Positions 13,877 through 18,887 of a stretch of DNA of 18,887 bases are shown here, piece after piece (within the stretch, counting starts at the first letter, position 1; each line of letters begins with the position of its first letter). The translations under genes were made by a program, and so were the position numbers. The stretch spans positions 1 to 18,887 of the forward strand of contig JAODNB010000425.1 in assembly GCA_025464795.1 (NCBI GenBank). Reading direction: 5' to 3'. The DNA comes from Frankiales bacterium. Its GTDB lineage: Bacteria > Actinomycetota > Actinomycetes > Mycobacteriales > SCTD01. Under the pieces are notes generated by a model that did no database searches, was not told the origin of the DNA, and saw only the letters and a list, made by a program, of their open reading frames with translations.

Positions 13877-13984
13877 TCTCCCGACGTGCGAGGAACGTGA
13901 CGGCGCACGTCACCTCCCGACACCTACGCGTTTCCCAGCGTTCCTAGCGTCGCTCGCCACGGCCCCACCACGACGGAGGAACAG
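13877..13984 (+). promoter_or_regulatory. narK upstream region with inverted repeat and strong ribosome site
   Basis: This 108-bp region precedes narK. It contains a perfect inverted repeat, GTGACG and CGTCAC with a 5-base spacer (13897-13913). It also has a TANNNT-type -10 candidate, TAGCGT (13945-13950), and a strong Shine-Dalgarno GGAGGA (13975-13980) four bases before the ATG at 13985. GACAC (13919) and GTTTC (13930) are 11 bp apart and resemble half of a GlnR site in reverse orientation, but the flanking elements are missing. The inverted repeat could be an operator or part of a terminator for the upstream gene; no T-run follows it. Confidence 0.5.
13897..13913. repeat. Perfect 6-bp inverted repeat (5-bp spacer) upstream of narK
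   Basis: GTGACG at 13897-13902 and CGTCAC at 13908-13913 are exact inverted copies around GCGCA. The repeat starts 20 bp after the stop of the HemD fusion gene and lies about 30-50 bp upstream of the putative narK -10 element. Position favours an operator for narK. The spacing between the GTGA and TCAC halves (9 bases) is wider than in CRP/FNR sites (6 bases), so that family is not supported. Confidence 0.6.
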
Positions 13985-15382
13985 ATGACGGCAACCATCG
14001 AGGCGCCCACCACGACCACCAGCAAGTGGATCGAGGAGTGGGACCCGGAGAACCCCGCGTTCTGGGAGGCCAAGGGCAGATCAGTCGCTCGCCGCAACCT
14101 GCTGTTCTCCGTCCTGGCCGAGCACATCGGGTTCTCGGTCTGGACGATGTGGTCGGTGCTGGTGCTGTTCCTCGGCATCAAGTACGGCTTCCCTGGCCCC
14201 AAGAACATCGGCAAGGCGGTCTTCGAGGGCCACCTGGTCACCAAGGCCGACGTCCTCGCCGCCTCCGGCGACAAGTTCCTGCTCATCAGCCTTCCCGCGC
14301 TCGTCGGCTCCATGATCCGCATCCCCTACACCTTCGCCGTCGCCAAGTTCGGTGGCCGCAACTGGACCGTGATCAGCGCGCTGCTCCTGCTCATCCCGCT
14401 CCTCACGACCTACGCCGTCCTCAAGCCCGGCGTCTCGTTCTCCACCCTGCTGCTCTGCGGTGCTCTCGCCGGCGTCGGCGGTGGCAACTTCGCCAGCTCC
14501 ATGGCCAACATCAACGCCTTCTACCCCGACCGGCTCAAGGGCCGCGCGCTCGGGCTCAACGCAGGGGGTGGCAACATCGGCGTTGCCGCCGTCCAGCTCG
14601 TCGCACTCGCCGTCATCGCCGTCGAGGGCAAGCTCACCGCCGACCCGCGTGACCTCATCGCGATCTACATCCCCCTCGTGCTCCTCGCGGCACTGGGTGC
14701 ATGGCTCGCGATGGACAACCTCTCCAAGGCCAGGAACGCCAAGCACGCGATGCGTGACGTGGCGAAGGACCGGCACACCTGGGTGATGTCGTTCCTCTAC
14801 ATCGGCACGTTCGGATCGTTCATCGGGTTCGGCTTCGCCTTCGGGCAGGTCCTGACGGTCCAGTTCAAGGCCGACTTCCCGACCCCGCTCGACGCCGCCT
14901 ACCTGACGTTCCTGGGTCCGCTGGTCGGCTCCCTGATCCGTCCGGTCGGCGGCCTGCTCGCCGACAAGCTCGGCGGTGCCCGCGTCACCGCCGTCAACTT
15001 CCTCCTCATGGGCGTCGCGGCCAGCGTCGTGCTCGCGGCGTCGTACCAGAAGTCGCTGCCGCTCTACCTCGTGGGCTTCACGTCGCTGTTCGTGTTCTCC
15101 GGCATCGGCAACGGCTCCACCTACAAGATGATCCCCGCCATCTTCGCCAGGAGGACCTCGAGCTTCGAGGAGGCTCGGCGCCTGTCAGCCGCCCTCATCG
15201 GGGTCGCCGGCGCGATCGGTGCCTTCGGCGGCGTGCTCGTCAACGTCGCCTTCCGCCAGAGCTTCCTGTCGAGCGGCAACGCCAACGGCGCGTACACCAG
15301 CTTCATCGCCTTCTACGCCGCGTGCCTGGCCCTGACCTACCTGGTCTACCTGCGCCCGGGCCGGGAGCTCGGACGGGTCTGA
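13985..15382 (+). CDS. narK: NarK-type nitrate/nitrite transporter (MFS, NNP family)
   Basis: This 465-residue, twelve-helix major facilitator protein imports nitrate and/or exports nitrite across the cytoplasmic membrane. Both nitrate-signature motifs are clear: AGVGGGNFASSMANINAFYP (residues 162-181) and SGIGNGSTYKMIPAIF (372-387). The two substrate-binding arginines expected in helices 2 and 8 are present at R112 (MIRIPYTF) and R319 (LIRPVGGLLADKLGG). The N-terminus (WIEEWDPENPAFWEAKGRSVARRNL) is the usual NarK cytoplasmic start. The ATG at 13985 has a strong GGAGGA ribosome site. Next to assimilatory nitrate and nitrite reductases it most likely works in nitrate uptake. Confidence 0.96.
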   Translation: MTATIEAPTTTTSKWIEEWDPENPAFWEAKGRSVARRNLLFSVLAEHIGFSVWTMWSVLVLFLGIKYGFPGPKNIGKAVFEGHLVTKADVLAASGDKFLLISLPALVGSMIRIPYTFAVAKFGGRNWTVISALLLLIPLLTTYAVLKPGVSFSTLLLCGALAGVGGGNFASSMANINAFYPDRLKGRALGLNAGGGNIGVAAVQLVALAVIAVEGKLTADPRDLIAIYIPLVLLAALGAWLAMDNLSKARNAKHAMRDVAKDRHTWVMSFLYIGTFGSFIGFGFAFGQVLTVQFKADFPTPLDAAYLTFLGPLVGSLIRPVGGLLADKLGGARVTAVNFLLMGVAASVVLAASYQKSLPLYLVGFTSLFVFSGIGNGSTYKMIPAIFARRTSSFEEARRLSAALIGVAGAIGAFGGVLVNVAFRQSFLSSGNANGAYTSFIAFYAACLALTYLVYLRPGRELGRV

Positions 15383-15386
15383 CAGC

Positions 15387-15608
15387 TCAGCCGTAGCGGT
15401 GGTTCTTCTCCGCGTGGCCGGAGTCGCGGGTGCAGGAGCGGCCGTTCATGCTGCGGTGCCCGCAGGCGCCGTCCGGCACCTCCACCGCGGCCTTGGTGGC
15501 ACGCGGTGGGGGTGCCGCCTGCCTGGCCACCTTGGTCGGTGCAGCCGTGGCCGGGGTGCTGGACATCCTGGCTTCGCGGAGGGCGCGCATGGCGTCGACT
15601 TTGCTCAC
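15387..15608 (-). CDS. Small Cys/His-rich C-terminal protein, unknown function
   Basis: This 73-residue protein starts MSKVDAMRALREARMSS if the GTG at 15608 is used. An Ala/Pro/Thr-rich linker follows, and the protein ends CGHRSMNGRSCTRDSGHAEK plus five further residues. The C-terminal pattern C-G-H, C-T-R, G-H, then a last H looks like a small zinc-binding knuckle, but no metal site is proven. I have the impression of similar short proteins in other actinobacteria but know no function. The frame is open further upstream (to 15653); the start chosen is the one with the more family-like N-terminus. The gene converges with narK, 4 bp apart. Confidence 0.7.
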   Translation of the reverse strand: MSKVDAMRALREARMSSTPATAAPTKVARQAAPPPRATKAAVEVPDGACGHRSMNGRSCTRDSGHAEKNHRYG

Positions 15609-15637
15609 CCCAGCACCGTAGGTGACGCGTGCGACGA

Positions 15638-15658
15638 CTTCGGTTCGCAACACCGAAG
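15638..15658. repeat. Perfect 7-bp inverted repeat in the divergent gap before the RAM-domain gene
   Basis: CTTCGGT (15638-15644) and ACCGAAG (15652-15658) are exact inverted copies with a 7-base loop. The repeat lies between the starts of the minus-strand small Cys/His gene and the plus-strand RAM-domain gene, where an operator would be expected. Part of it (TTCGCAACAC, 15644-15653) recurs in the pruA upstream region. Confidence 0.55.
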
Positions 15659-15695
15659 ACCTCGGCGCGACACACGGGAGGAGGAGCCTGCAGGG

Positions 15696-15920
15696 ATGGC
15701 TGTCTCACGTGCGCACCTGCTGCTGCAAGCGGACCCCGGTCGTGCGAACGAGGTGGCGTCCTACGTCGCGGCACTCCAGGCCGTGACGGGGACGGTCGTC
15801 ACGAGCGGGCCGTACGACGTCATCGCAACGGTCGAGACCACAGAGGACATGTCCCGGCTGCTCGCCGAGACCAAGCGGGCGCCGGGGCTGAGCCGCCTCT
15901 GCGTGTGCCGCCCCGCGTGA
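15696..15920 (+). CDS. Stand-alone Lrp/AsnC ligand-binding (RAM) domain protein
   Basis: This 74-residue protein consists only of the ferredoxin-like RAM domain that forms the effector-binding, oligomerising half of Lrp/AsnC regulators. It begins MAVSRAHLLLQADPGRANEV and contains the family's VTGTVVTSGPYDVIATVET, followed by DMSRLLAETKRAPGLSRL. There is no helix-turn-helix. The ATG at 15696 is preceded by a purine-rich GGGAGGAGGAG nine bases upstream; an in-frame upstream extension has no family similarity and is ignored. Such proteins may bind amino acids and join larger Lrp assemblies, or act independently. The specific ligand is unknown. Its neighbour pruA is in proline catabolism, but no direct link is shown. 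Confidence 0.88.
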   Translation: MAVSRAHLLLQADPGRANEVASYVAALQAVTGTVVTSGPYDVIATVETTEDMSRLLAETKRAPGLSRLCVCRPA

Positions 15921-15932
15921 CCCCGACCGGGC

Positions 15933-16172
15933 TCAGTGGGACAGCAGCAGGCTGACCAGGACGAGGAAGGCGAGCACCCCGATCAGCCCGAACAGCCACT
16001 GGAGGTTGTCGCGCTTGTCCTCGGCCTCCCCCATCAGGTCGTCGAGCGTCTGCCCCCGACCTCCAGGCTTTCGGGCGTCGTAGCGGTCCGGATCGGCGGC
16101 AGGGTCGAGTGGGCCGACCTCCTCCCCCGAGGGGACGAACCGGTCCGGGTCCTGCGCGGGGTCGAGGCTCAT
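15933..16172 (-). CDS. Small tail-anchored membrane protein with an internal repeat, coupled to pruA
   Basis: This 79-residue protein has an acidic, soluble N-terminus and a single hydrophobic segment at the extreme C-terminus (FGLIGVLAFLVLVSLLLSH), so it should be anchored by its tail with most of it in the cytoplasm. The N-terminal half holds two near copies of one motif, LDPAQDPDRF and LDPAADPDRY. The start ATG (16172) overlaps the pruA stop as ATGA, so the two are probably translated together. I do not recognise the family. The coupling suggests expression with P5C dehydrogenase; a role in membrane recruitment is only a guess. Confidence 0.8.
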   Translation of the reverse strand: MSLDPAQDPDRFVPSGEEVGPLDPAADPDRYDARKPGGRGQTLDDLMGEAEDKRDNLQWLFGLIGVLAFLVLVSLLLSH

Positions 16173-17827
16173 CCTTGGTGAGGGTAGGTGTGGTCCAGCG
16201 GCGGCACCAGGGTGGTCTTCATCGTCCGCGGTGAGGTCCACCGCAGCAGGTTGAGCGGCGACCCTGCCTTGTCGTTGGTCCCCGAGGACCGGGCGCCTCC
16301 GAAGGGCTGCTGACCGACGACCGCGCCCGTGGGCTTGTCGTTCACGTAGAAGTTGCCCGCCGCGAAGCGCAGCGCCGCCGACGCCTCCGCGATCGCGTAG
16401 GGGTCCTGCGCGAAGACCGCACCTGTCAGGGCGTACGGCGAGGAGGAGTCCACCAGCGGCAGCACGTCCGCCCAGCTGTCGTAGACGTGCACGCCCAGCA
16501 CCGGTCCGAAGAACTCCGTCGTCATGACGTCGTGCCGAGGGTCGCTGACCTCGATCACCGTCGGCTGCACGAAGAACCCCTCGGCGTCGCTGGCCCGACC
16601 CCCGGCGAGGACCTGCAGGCTGGTGTCGGCTGCTGCGCGGGTGACGACCCCGTTGAGCCGGTCGAAGGCGCGACGGTCGATGACGGCCCCACCGAAGTTG
16701 CTGAAGTCCGTCACGTCGCCGTAGCTGAGCGATGCGACCCGGGCGGCGAGGGAGTCCCGCAGCCCGCCCTCCCACAGGGCACGTGGGACGTAGGCCCGCG
16801 AGGCGGCACTGCACTTCTGCCCCTGGTACTCGAAGGCTCCCCGTACCAGCGCCACCTCGAGAGCAGCAACGTCGGCGGACGGGTGCGCGAGCACGAAGTC
16901 CTTGCCGCCGGTCTCCCCGACCAGGCGGGGATAGGAGGCGTACCCGGCGATGCTGCGGCCGACCTCCTGCCACAGGTGCTGGAACGTCGCTGTCGAGCCG
17001 GTGAAGTGGATACCGGCCAGGTCCCGGTGCTGGAGGGCCACCGAGGAGTGCGTGCCGAACCCGGTGACGAGGTTGATGACGCCCGGCGGCAGGCCGGCAG
17101 CCTCGAGCAGGCGCATCGTGAAGTGCGCGCTGAGCATCTGCGTCGGAGACGGCTTCCACACGACGGTGTTGCCCATCAGGGCAGGGGCCAGCGGGAGGTT
17201 CCCCGCGATCGCCGTGAAGTTGAAAGGGGTGATCGCCAGCACGAAGCCCTCGAGCGGCCGATGGTCGGTCCGGTTCCACACGCCAGGAGCGGACACGGGC
17301 TGCTCGGCCAGGATCTGCCGGCCGAAGCTGACGTTGAAGCGCAGGAAGTCGATGAGCTCGCACGCGCTGTCGATCTCCGCCTGGATCGCCGTCTTGCTCT
17401 GCCCCAGCATCGTGGCGGCGTTCAGGGTGTCCCGCCACGGGCCCGACAGCAGGTCAGCCGCCCGCAGCAGGACCGCCGCACGGTCGTCGTAGGACAGCTC
17501 ACGCCAACCGGGACCGGCAGCGAGCGCCGCATCGACCGCCGACTGCCACTCGCGCTCCGACGCCTCAGCGGTCGTCCCGAGGACCGCGGCGTGACGGTGC
17601 GGTTGCACGACGGCGATGCGATCACCGGACGCCATCGTCGGCGCACCGCCGATCGTGCACGTCAGGTCCAGCTGGTCGCCGGAGAGCTCCTTGAGACGGG
17701 CTTCCAGACCGGCGCGTTCCGGACTTCCGGGGGCGTACTGGTGGATCGGCTCGTTGACGGCTGCGGGGACAACGCTGATGGCGTCGAGCACGGGGGGTCT
17801 CCCAACTCGGGGTGCGGTAGCGCTCAT
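16169..17827 (-). CDS. pruA: L-glutamate gamma-semialdehyde (1-pyrroline-5-carboxylate) dehydrogenase
   Basis: PruA oxidises glutamate semialdehyde to glutamate with NAD+, the second step of proline breakdown. The product is 552 aa from the ATG at 17827. It has the aldehyde dehydrogenase general base in RLVGETGGKDFV (E305) and the catalytic nucleophile in QGQKCSAASRAYVP (C339). It also has AITPFNFTAIAGNLP and WKPSPTQ for cofactor binding, EFFGPVLGVHVY, and the PruA-type C-terminus YVNDKPTGAVVGQQPFGGARSSG. Within the first 40 residues, AAVNEPIHQYAPGSPER is the classical stand-alone PruA N-terminus. An alternative GTG start at 17791 has a better GGGAGA ribosome site and gives a 540-aa protein closer to the usual N-terminus. 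No proline dehydrogenase gene is in the window. Confidence 0.95.
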   Translation of the reverse strand: MSATAPRVGRPPVLDAISVVPAAVNEPIHQYAPGSPERAGLEARLKELSGDQLDLTCTIGGAPTMASGDRIAVVQPHRHAAVLGTTAEASEREWQSAVDAALAAGPGWRELSYDDRAAVLLRAADLLSGPWRDTLNAATMLGQSKTAIQAEIDSACELIDFLRFNVSFGRQILAEQPVSAPGVWNRTDHRPLEGFVLAITPFNFTAIAGNLPLAPALMGNTVVWKPSPTQMLSAHFTMRLLEAAGLPPGVINLVTGFGTHSSVALQHRDLAGIHFTGSTATFQHLWQEVGRSIAGYASYPRLVGETGGKDFVLAHPSADVAALEVALVRGAFEYQGQKCSAASRAYVPRALWEGGLRDSLAARVASLSYGDVTDFSNFGGAVIDRRAFDRLNGVVTRAAADTSLQVLAGGRASDAEGFFVQPTVIEVSDPRHDVMTTEFFGPVLGVHVYDSWADVLPLVDSSSPYALTGAVFAQDPYAIAEASAALRFAAGNFYVNDKPTGAVVGQQPFGGARSSGTNDKAGSPLNLLRWTSPRTMKTTLVPPLDHTYPHQG

Positions 17828-17899
17828 GCTGCCACTTCTGCTTCGCAACACGGCACCACGGCCGTACAGTCGTCAGGTGCCTTGGACAAGAAGCTGCGC
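17828..17899. promoter_or_regulatory. Short divergent gap, pruA / membrane protein
   Basis: This 72-bp gap (longer if the pruA GTG at 17791 is used) should hold the pruA promoter and that of the plus-strand membrane protein. TTCGCAACAC at 17842-17851 also occurs at 15644-15653, each time preceded by ACTTC at a distance of two or three bases. I see no convincing -10/-35 pair. Confidence 0.35.
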
Positions 17900-18739
17900 A
17901 TGAGCGCGGTCGCCCAGTTCTCCCGGTACATCGGCTTGGTGGTCCTGCTCGCCTCCCTGGTGCTGCTCGCGCCGCGGATGACGGTGACCACCTGGGCCGG
18001 TGTGACGCGCTCCTTGCGCAGCACGTGGCACCGCGCGCGCTTCTGGCGCCCGGGCACCCAGGTGGCGGAGCGCTCGGACGCACCCGTCCAGGTGACCGTC
18101 GGCGAACGGCGCGCGAGCGACCCGGACGAGGTGCTCGATGCCGAGGTCACCCCGCACCCGTGGCACCTGGTCCTCGAGCTGTGGACCATGGCGCGGGAGG
18201 GCCTGGAGTCCGGTGCCGTCGCCCTCGCCCTCACCGGGCTGGTGCTGCGGACGTCCAGCGCGCTCGCCGCGAGCGTCCCGGAGCCGGTCGTCTTCGGCAG
18301 CGACATGCTGCTGGTGCTCGGGTGCTTCCTGGTGATGCAGCGGGTGATCCGCGACTACCCGGCCCACCTGCTGCCGTCGGCGCTCGCGCCCTACCTGCGC
18401 CCGTCGGCGGAGCGCATGGCCAAGCAGCCGCAGAAGGTCGTGAAGAGCCGGGCCCGTCACCTGCTCGAGATGGCGCTGCTCGCGCCCGGGTTCGTCGTCC
18501 TCATCGGCTGGCCCGCGGAGATCGGCAGGTTCCTGGCCGAGAAGCAGTTCACCGGACCCCAGAACCAGGTGCTGGTGGTGTGGGCCTGCGAGCTGCCCTG
18601 GTTCCTGGCGCTCGCCTGGTTCCTCGCCCGGCCACTGATCCCGCGCAAGGCCGCCGCCCGTCGGGTGGCCCCGAAGACCGCGCGAGTCGTGCCGATGCCC
18701 GCGCGCGCGACGGCCGTCGAGGAGCGCCAGGCGGCCTAG
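17900..18739 (+). CDS. Polytopic membrane protein of unknown function
   Basis: This 279-residue protein has about five hydrophobic segments: residues 8-25, 103-124, 132-147, 188-205 and 222-245. A soluble, charged stretch lies at 35-95, and a basic tail (RKAAARRVAPKTARVV, from 249) is probably cytoplasmic. No catalytic motif or known family was recognised; candidate anchors for a search are DYPAHLLPSALAPYLRPSAERM and the final ELPWFLALAWFLARPL. The ATG at 17900 was chosen; a TTG at 17882 would add MDKKLR, giving a positively charged N-terminus, and is a fair alternative. The gene is divergent from pruA. It may be a lone gene, since the next one is on the opposite strand. Confidence 0.75.
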   Translation: MSAVAQFSRYIGLVVLLASLVLLAPRMTVTTWAGVTRSLRSTWHRARFWRPGTQVAERSDAPVQVTVGERRASDPDEVLDAEVTPHPWHLVLELWTMAREGLESGAVALALTGLVLRTSSALAASVPEPVVFGSDMLLVLGCFLVMQRVIRDYPAHLLPSALAPYLRPSAERMAKQPQKVVKSRARHLLEMALLAPGFVVLIGWPAEIGRFLAEKQFTGPQNQVLVVWACELPWFLALAWFLARPLIPRKAAARRVAPKTARVVPMPARATAVEERQAA

Positions 18740-18746
18740 CTCCGAG

Positions 18747-18887
18747 TCAGCCGAGCTCGAGCAGCGGCCCGATCTCCTGGGTCGCGTACCACTGCAGCTC
18801 GTGGCCCTCGGCCTGCTCGACCCGGAACGCTGCGTCCTCGGAACCGAGGTCCGCCTCGATCACCGCGTCCACCGCGACGGTCACGTC
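18747..18887 (-). CDS. C-terminal fragment of an unidentified protein, 5' end outside window
   Basis: On the minus strand the frame is open from the window edge to the TGA at 18747-18749, giving 46 residues that end HELQWYATQEIGPLLELG. The composition and ending (hydrophobic plus WYA then an LLEL tail) resemble the end of the actinobacterial DUF6912 family as I remember it, but this cannot be confirmed from so short a piece. It converges with the membrane protein gene, 7 bp apart. It is too short for the six-frame threshold, but codon use and coding-like third-position GC support a real gene. Confidence 0.6.
   Translation of the reverse strand, partial: DVTVAVDAVIEADLGSEDAAFRVEQAEGHELQWYATQEIGPLLELG

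Noticed and set aside
13897..13913. Rho-independent terminator for the HemD fusion gene
   Set aside because: The inverted repeat makes a small GC-rich hairpin but no T-run follows, so a terminator is not supported; an operator is at least as likely.
13897..13913. CRP/FNR-type operator before narK
   Set aside because: The GTGA and TCAC halves are nine bases apart instead of six and the outer bases do not match.
16487..17899. N-terminal extension of the plus-strand membrane protein across pruA
   Set aside because: This part is antisense to pruA and has no family similarity. The real N-terminus begins at the hydrophobic segment after 17882-17900.
1..18887. Mobile elements, CRISPR arrays, tRNA or rRNA genes
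   Set aside because: No transposase or integrase frame, no regularly spaced direct repeats of CRISPR type, and no tRNA-like cloverleaf was noticed. A computed tRNA search was not possible here.

Overview
The window comes from a high-GC actinobacterium. The base composition, frequent GTG/TTG starts, tightly overlapping genes, a HemD-winged-helix fusion protein and a GlnR-type operator pattern all point that way. I cannot name the genus. A Propionibacteriales- or Frankiales-like genome would fit, but that is a guess. No tRNA, rRNA, insertion sequence, phage gene or CRISPR array was seen. The window is dense, and no gene-free stretch is longer than about 150 bp.

Layout. Bases 1-1901 hold the 3' part of an MMPL-family membrane transporter on the + strand. 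It meets, tail to tail, the end of a long minus-strand operon running from 12603 down to 1917. In transcription order the operon encodes: molybdopterin assimilatory nitrate reductase; an FAD/[2Fe-2S] oxidoreductase; nitrite reductase large (nirB) and small (nirD) subunits; a MobA-like nucleotidyltransferase; a DUF6457-type small protein; moaC; mogA/moaB; moaD; moeA; moaE; and moaA. Ten of its eleven junctions overlap by 4-11 bp and the eleventh has a 2-bp gap, so it reads as one translationally coupled unit. It covers nitrate to nitrite to ammonium plus most of the molybdenum-cofactor pathway. A MoeB/MoeZ MoaD-activating enzyme and MobB are not in the window.

Divergent from the operon (12755, + strand) is a fusion of uroporphyrinogen-III synthase with an OmpR-type DNA-binding domain. 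It links siroheme supply for NirB to regulation. Next comes a NarK-type nitrate/nitrite transporter (13985-15382). The 151-bp intergenic region between the nitrate reductase and the fusion gene holds two arrays of pentamers at exact 11-bp spacing. They resemble GlnR operators, which fits nitrogen control of the whole cluster.

From 15387 on, the content is ordinary chromosome: a small Cys/His protein gene convergent with narK, a stand-alone Lrp/AsnC ligand-binding (RAM) domain protein, a 79-aa tail-anchored protein translationally coupled to pruA (P5C dehydrogenase), a divergent polytopic membrane protein of unknown function, and at the right edge the C-terminus of a minus-strand gene. I found no clearly undescribed system. 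The most interesting points are the all-in-one nitrate/nitrite/Moco operon with its putative double GlnR operator, and several shared or inverted motifs in the small intergenic regions.
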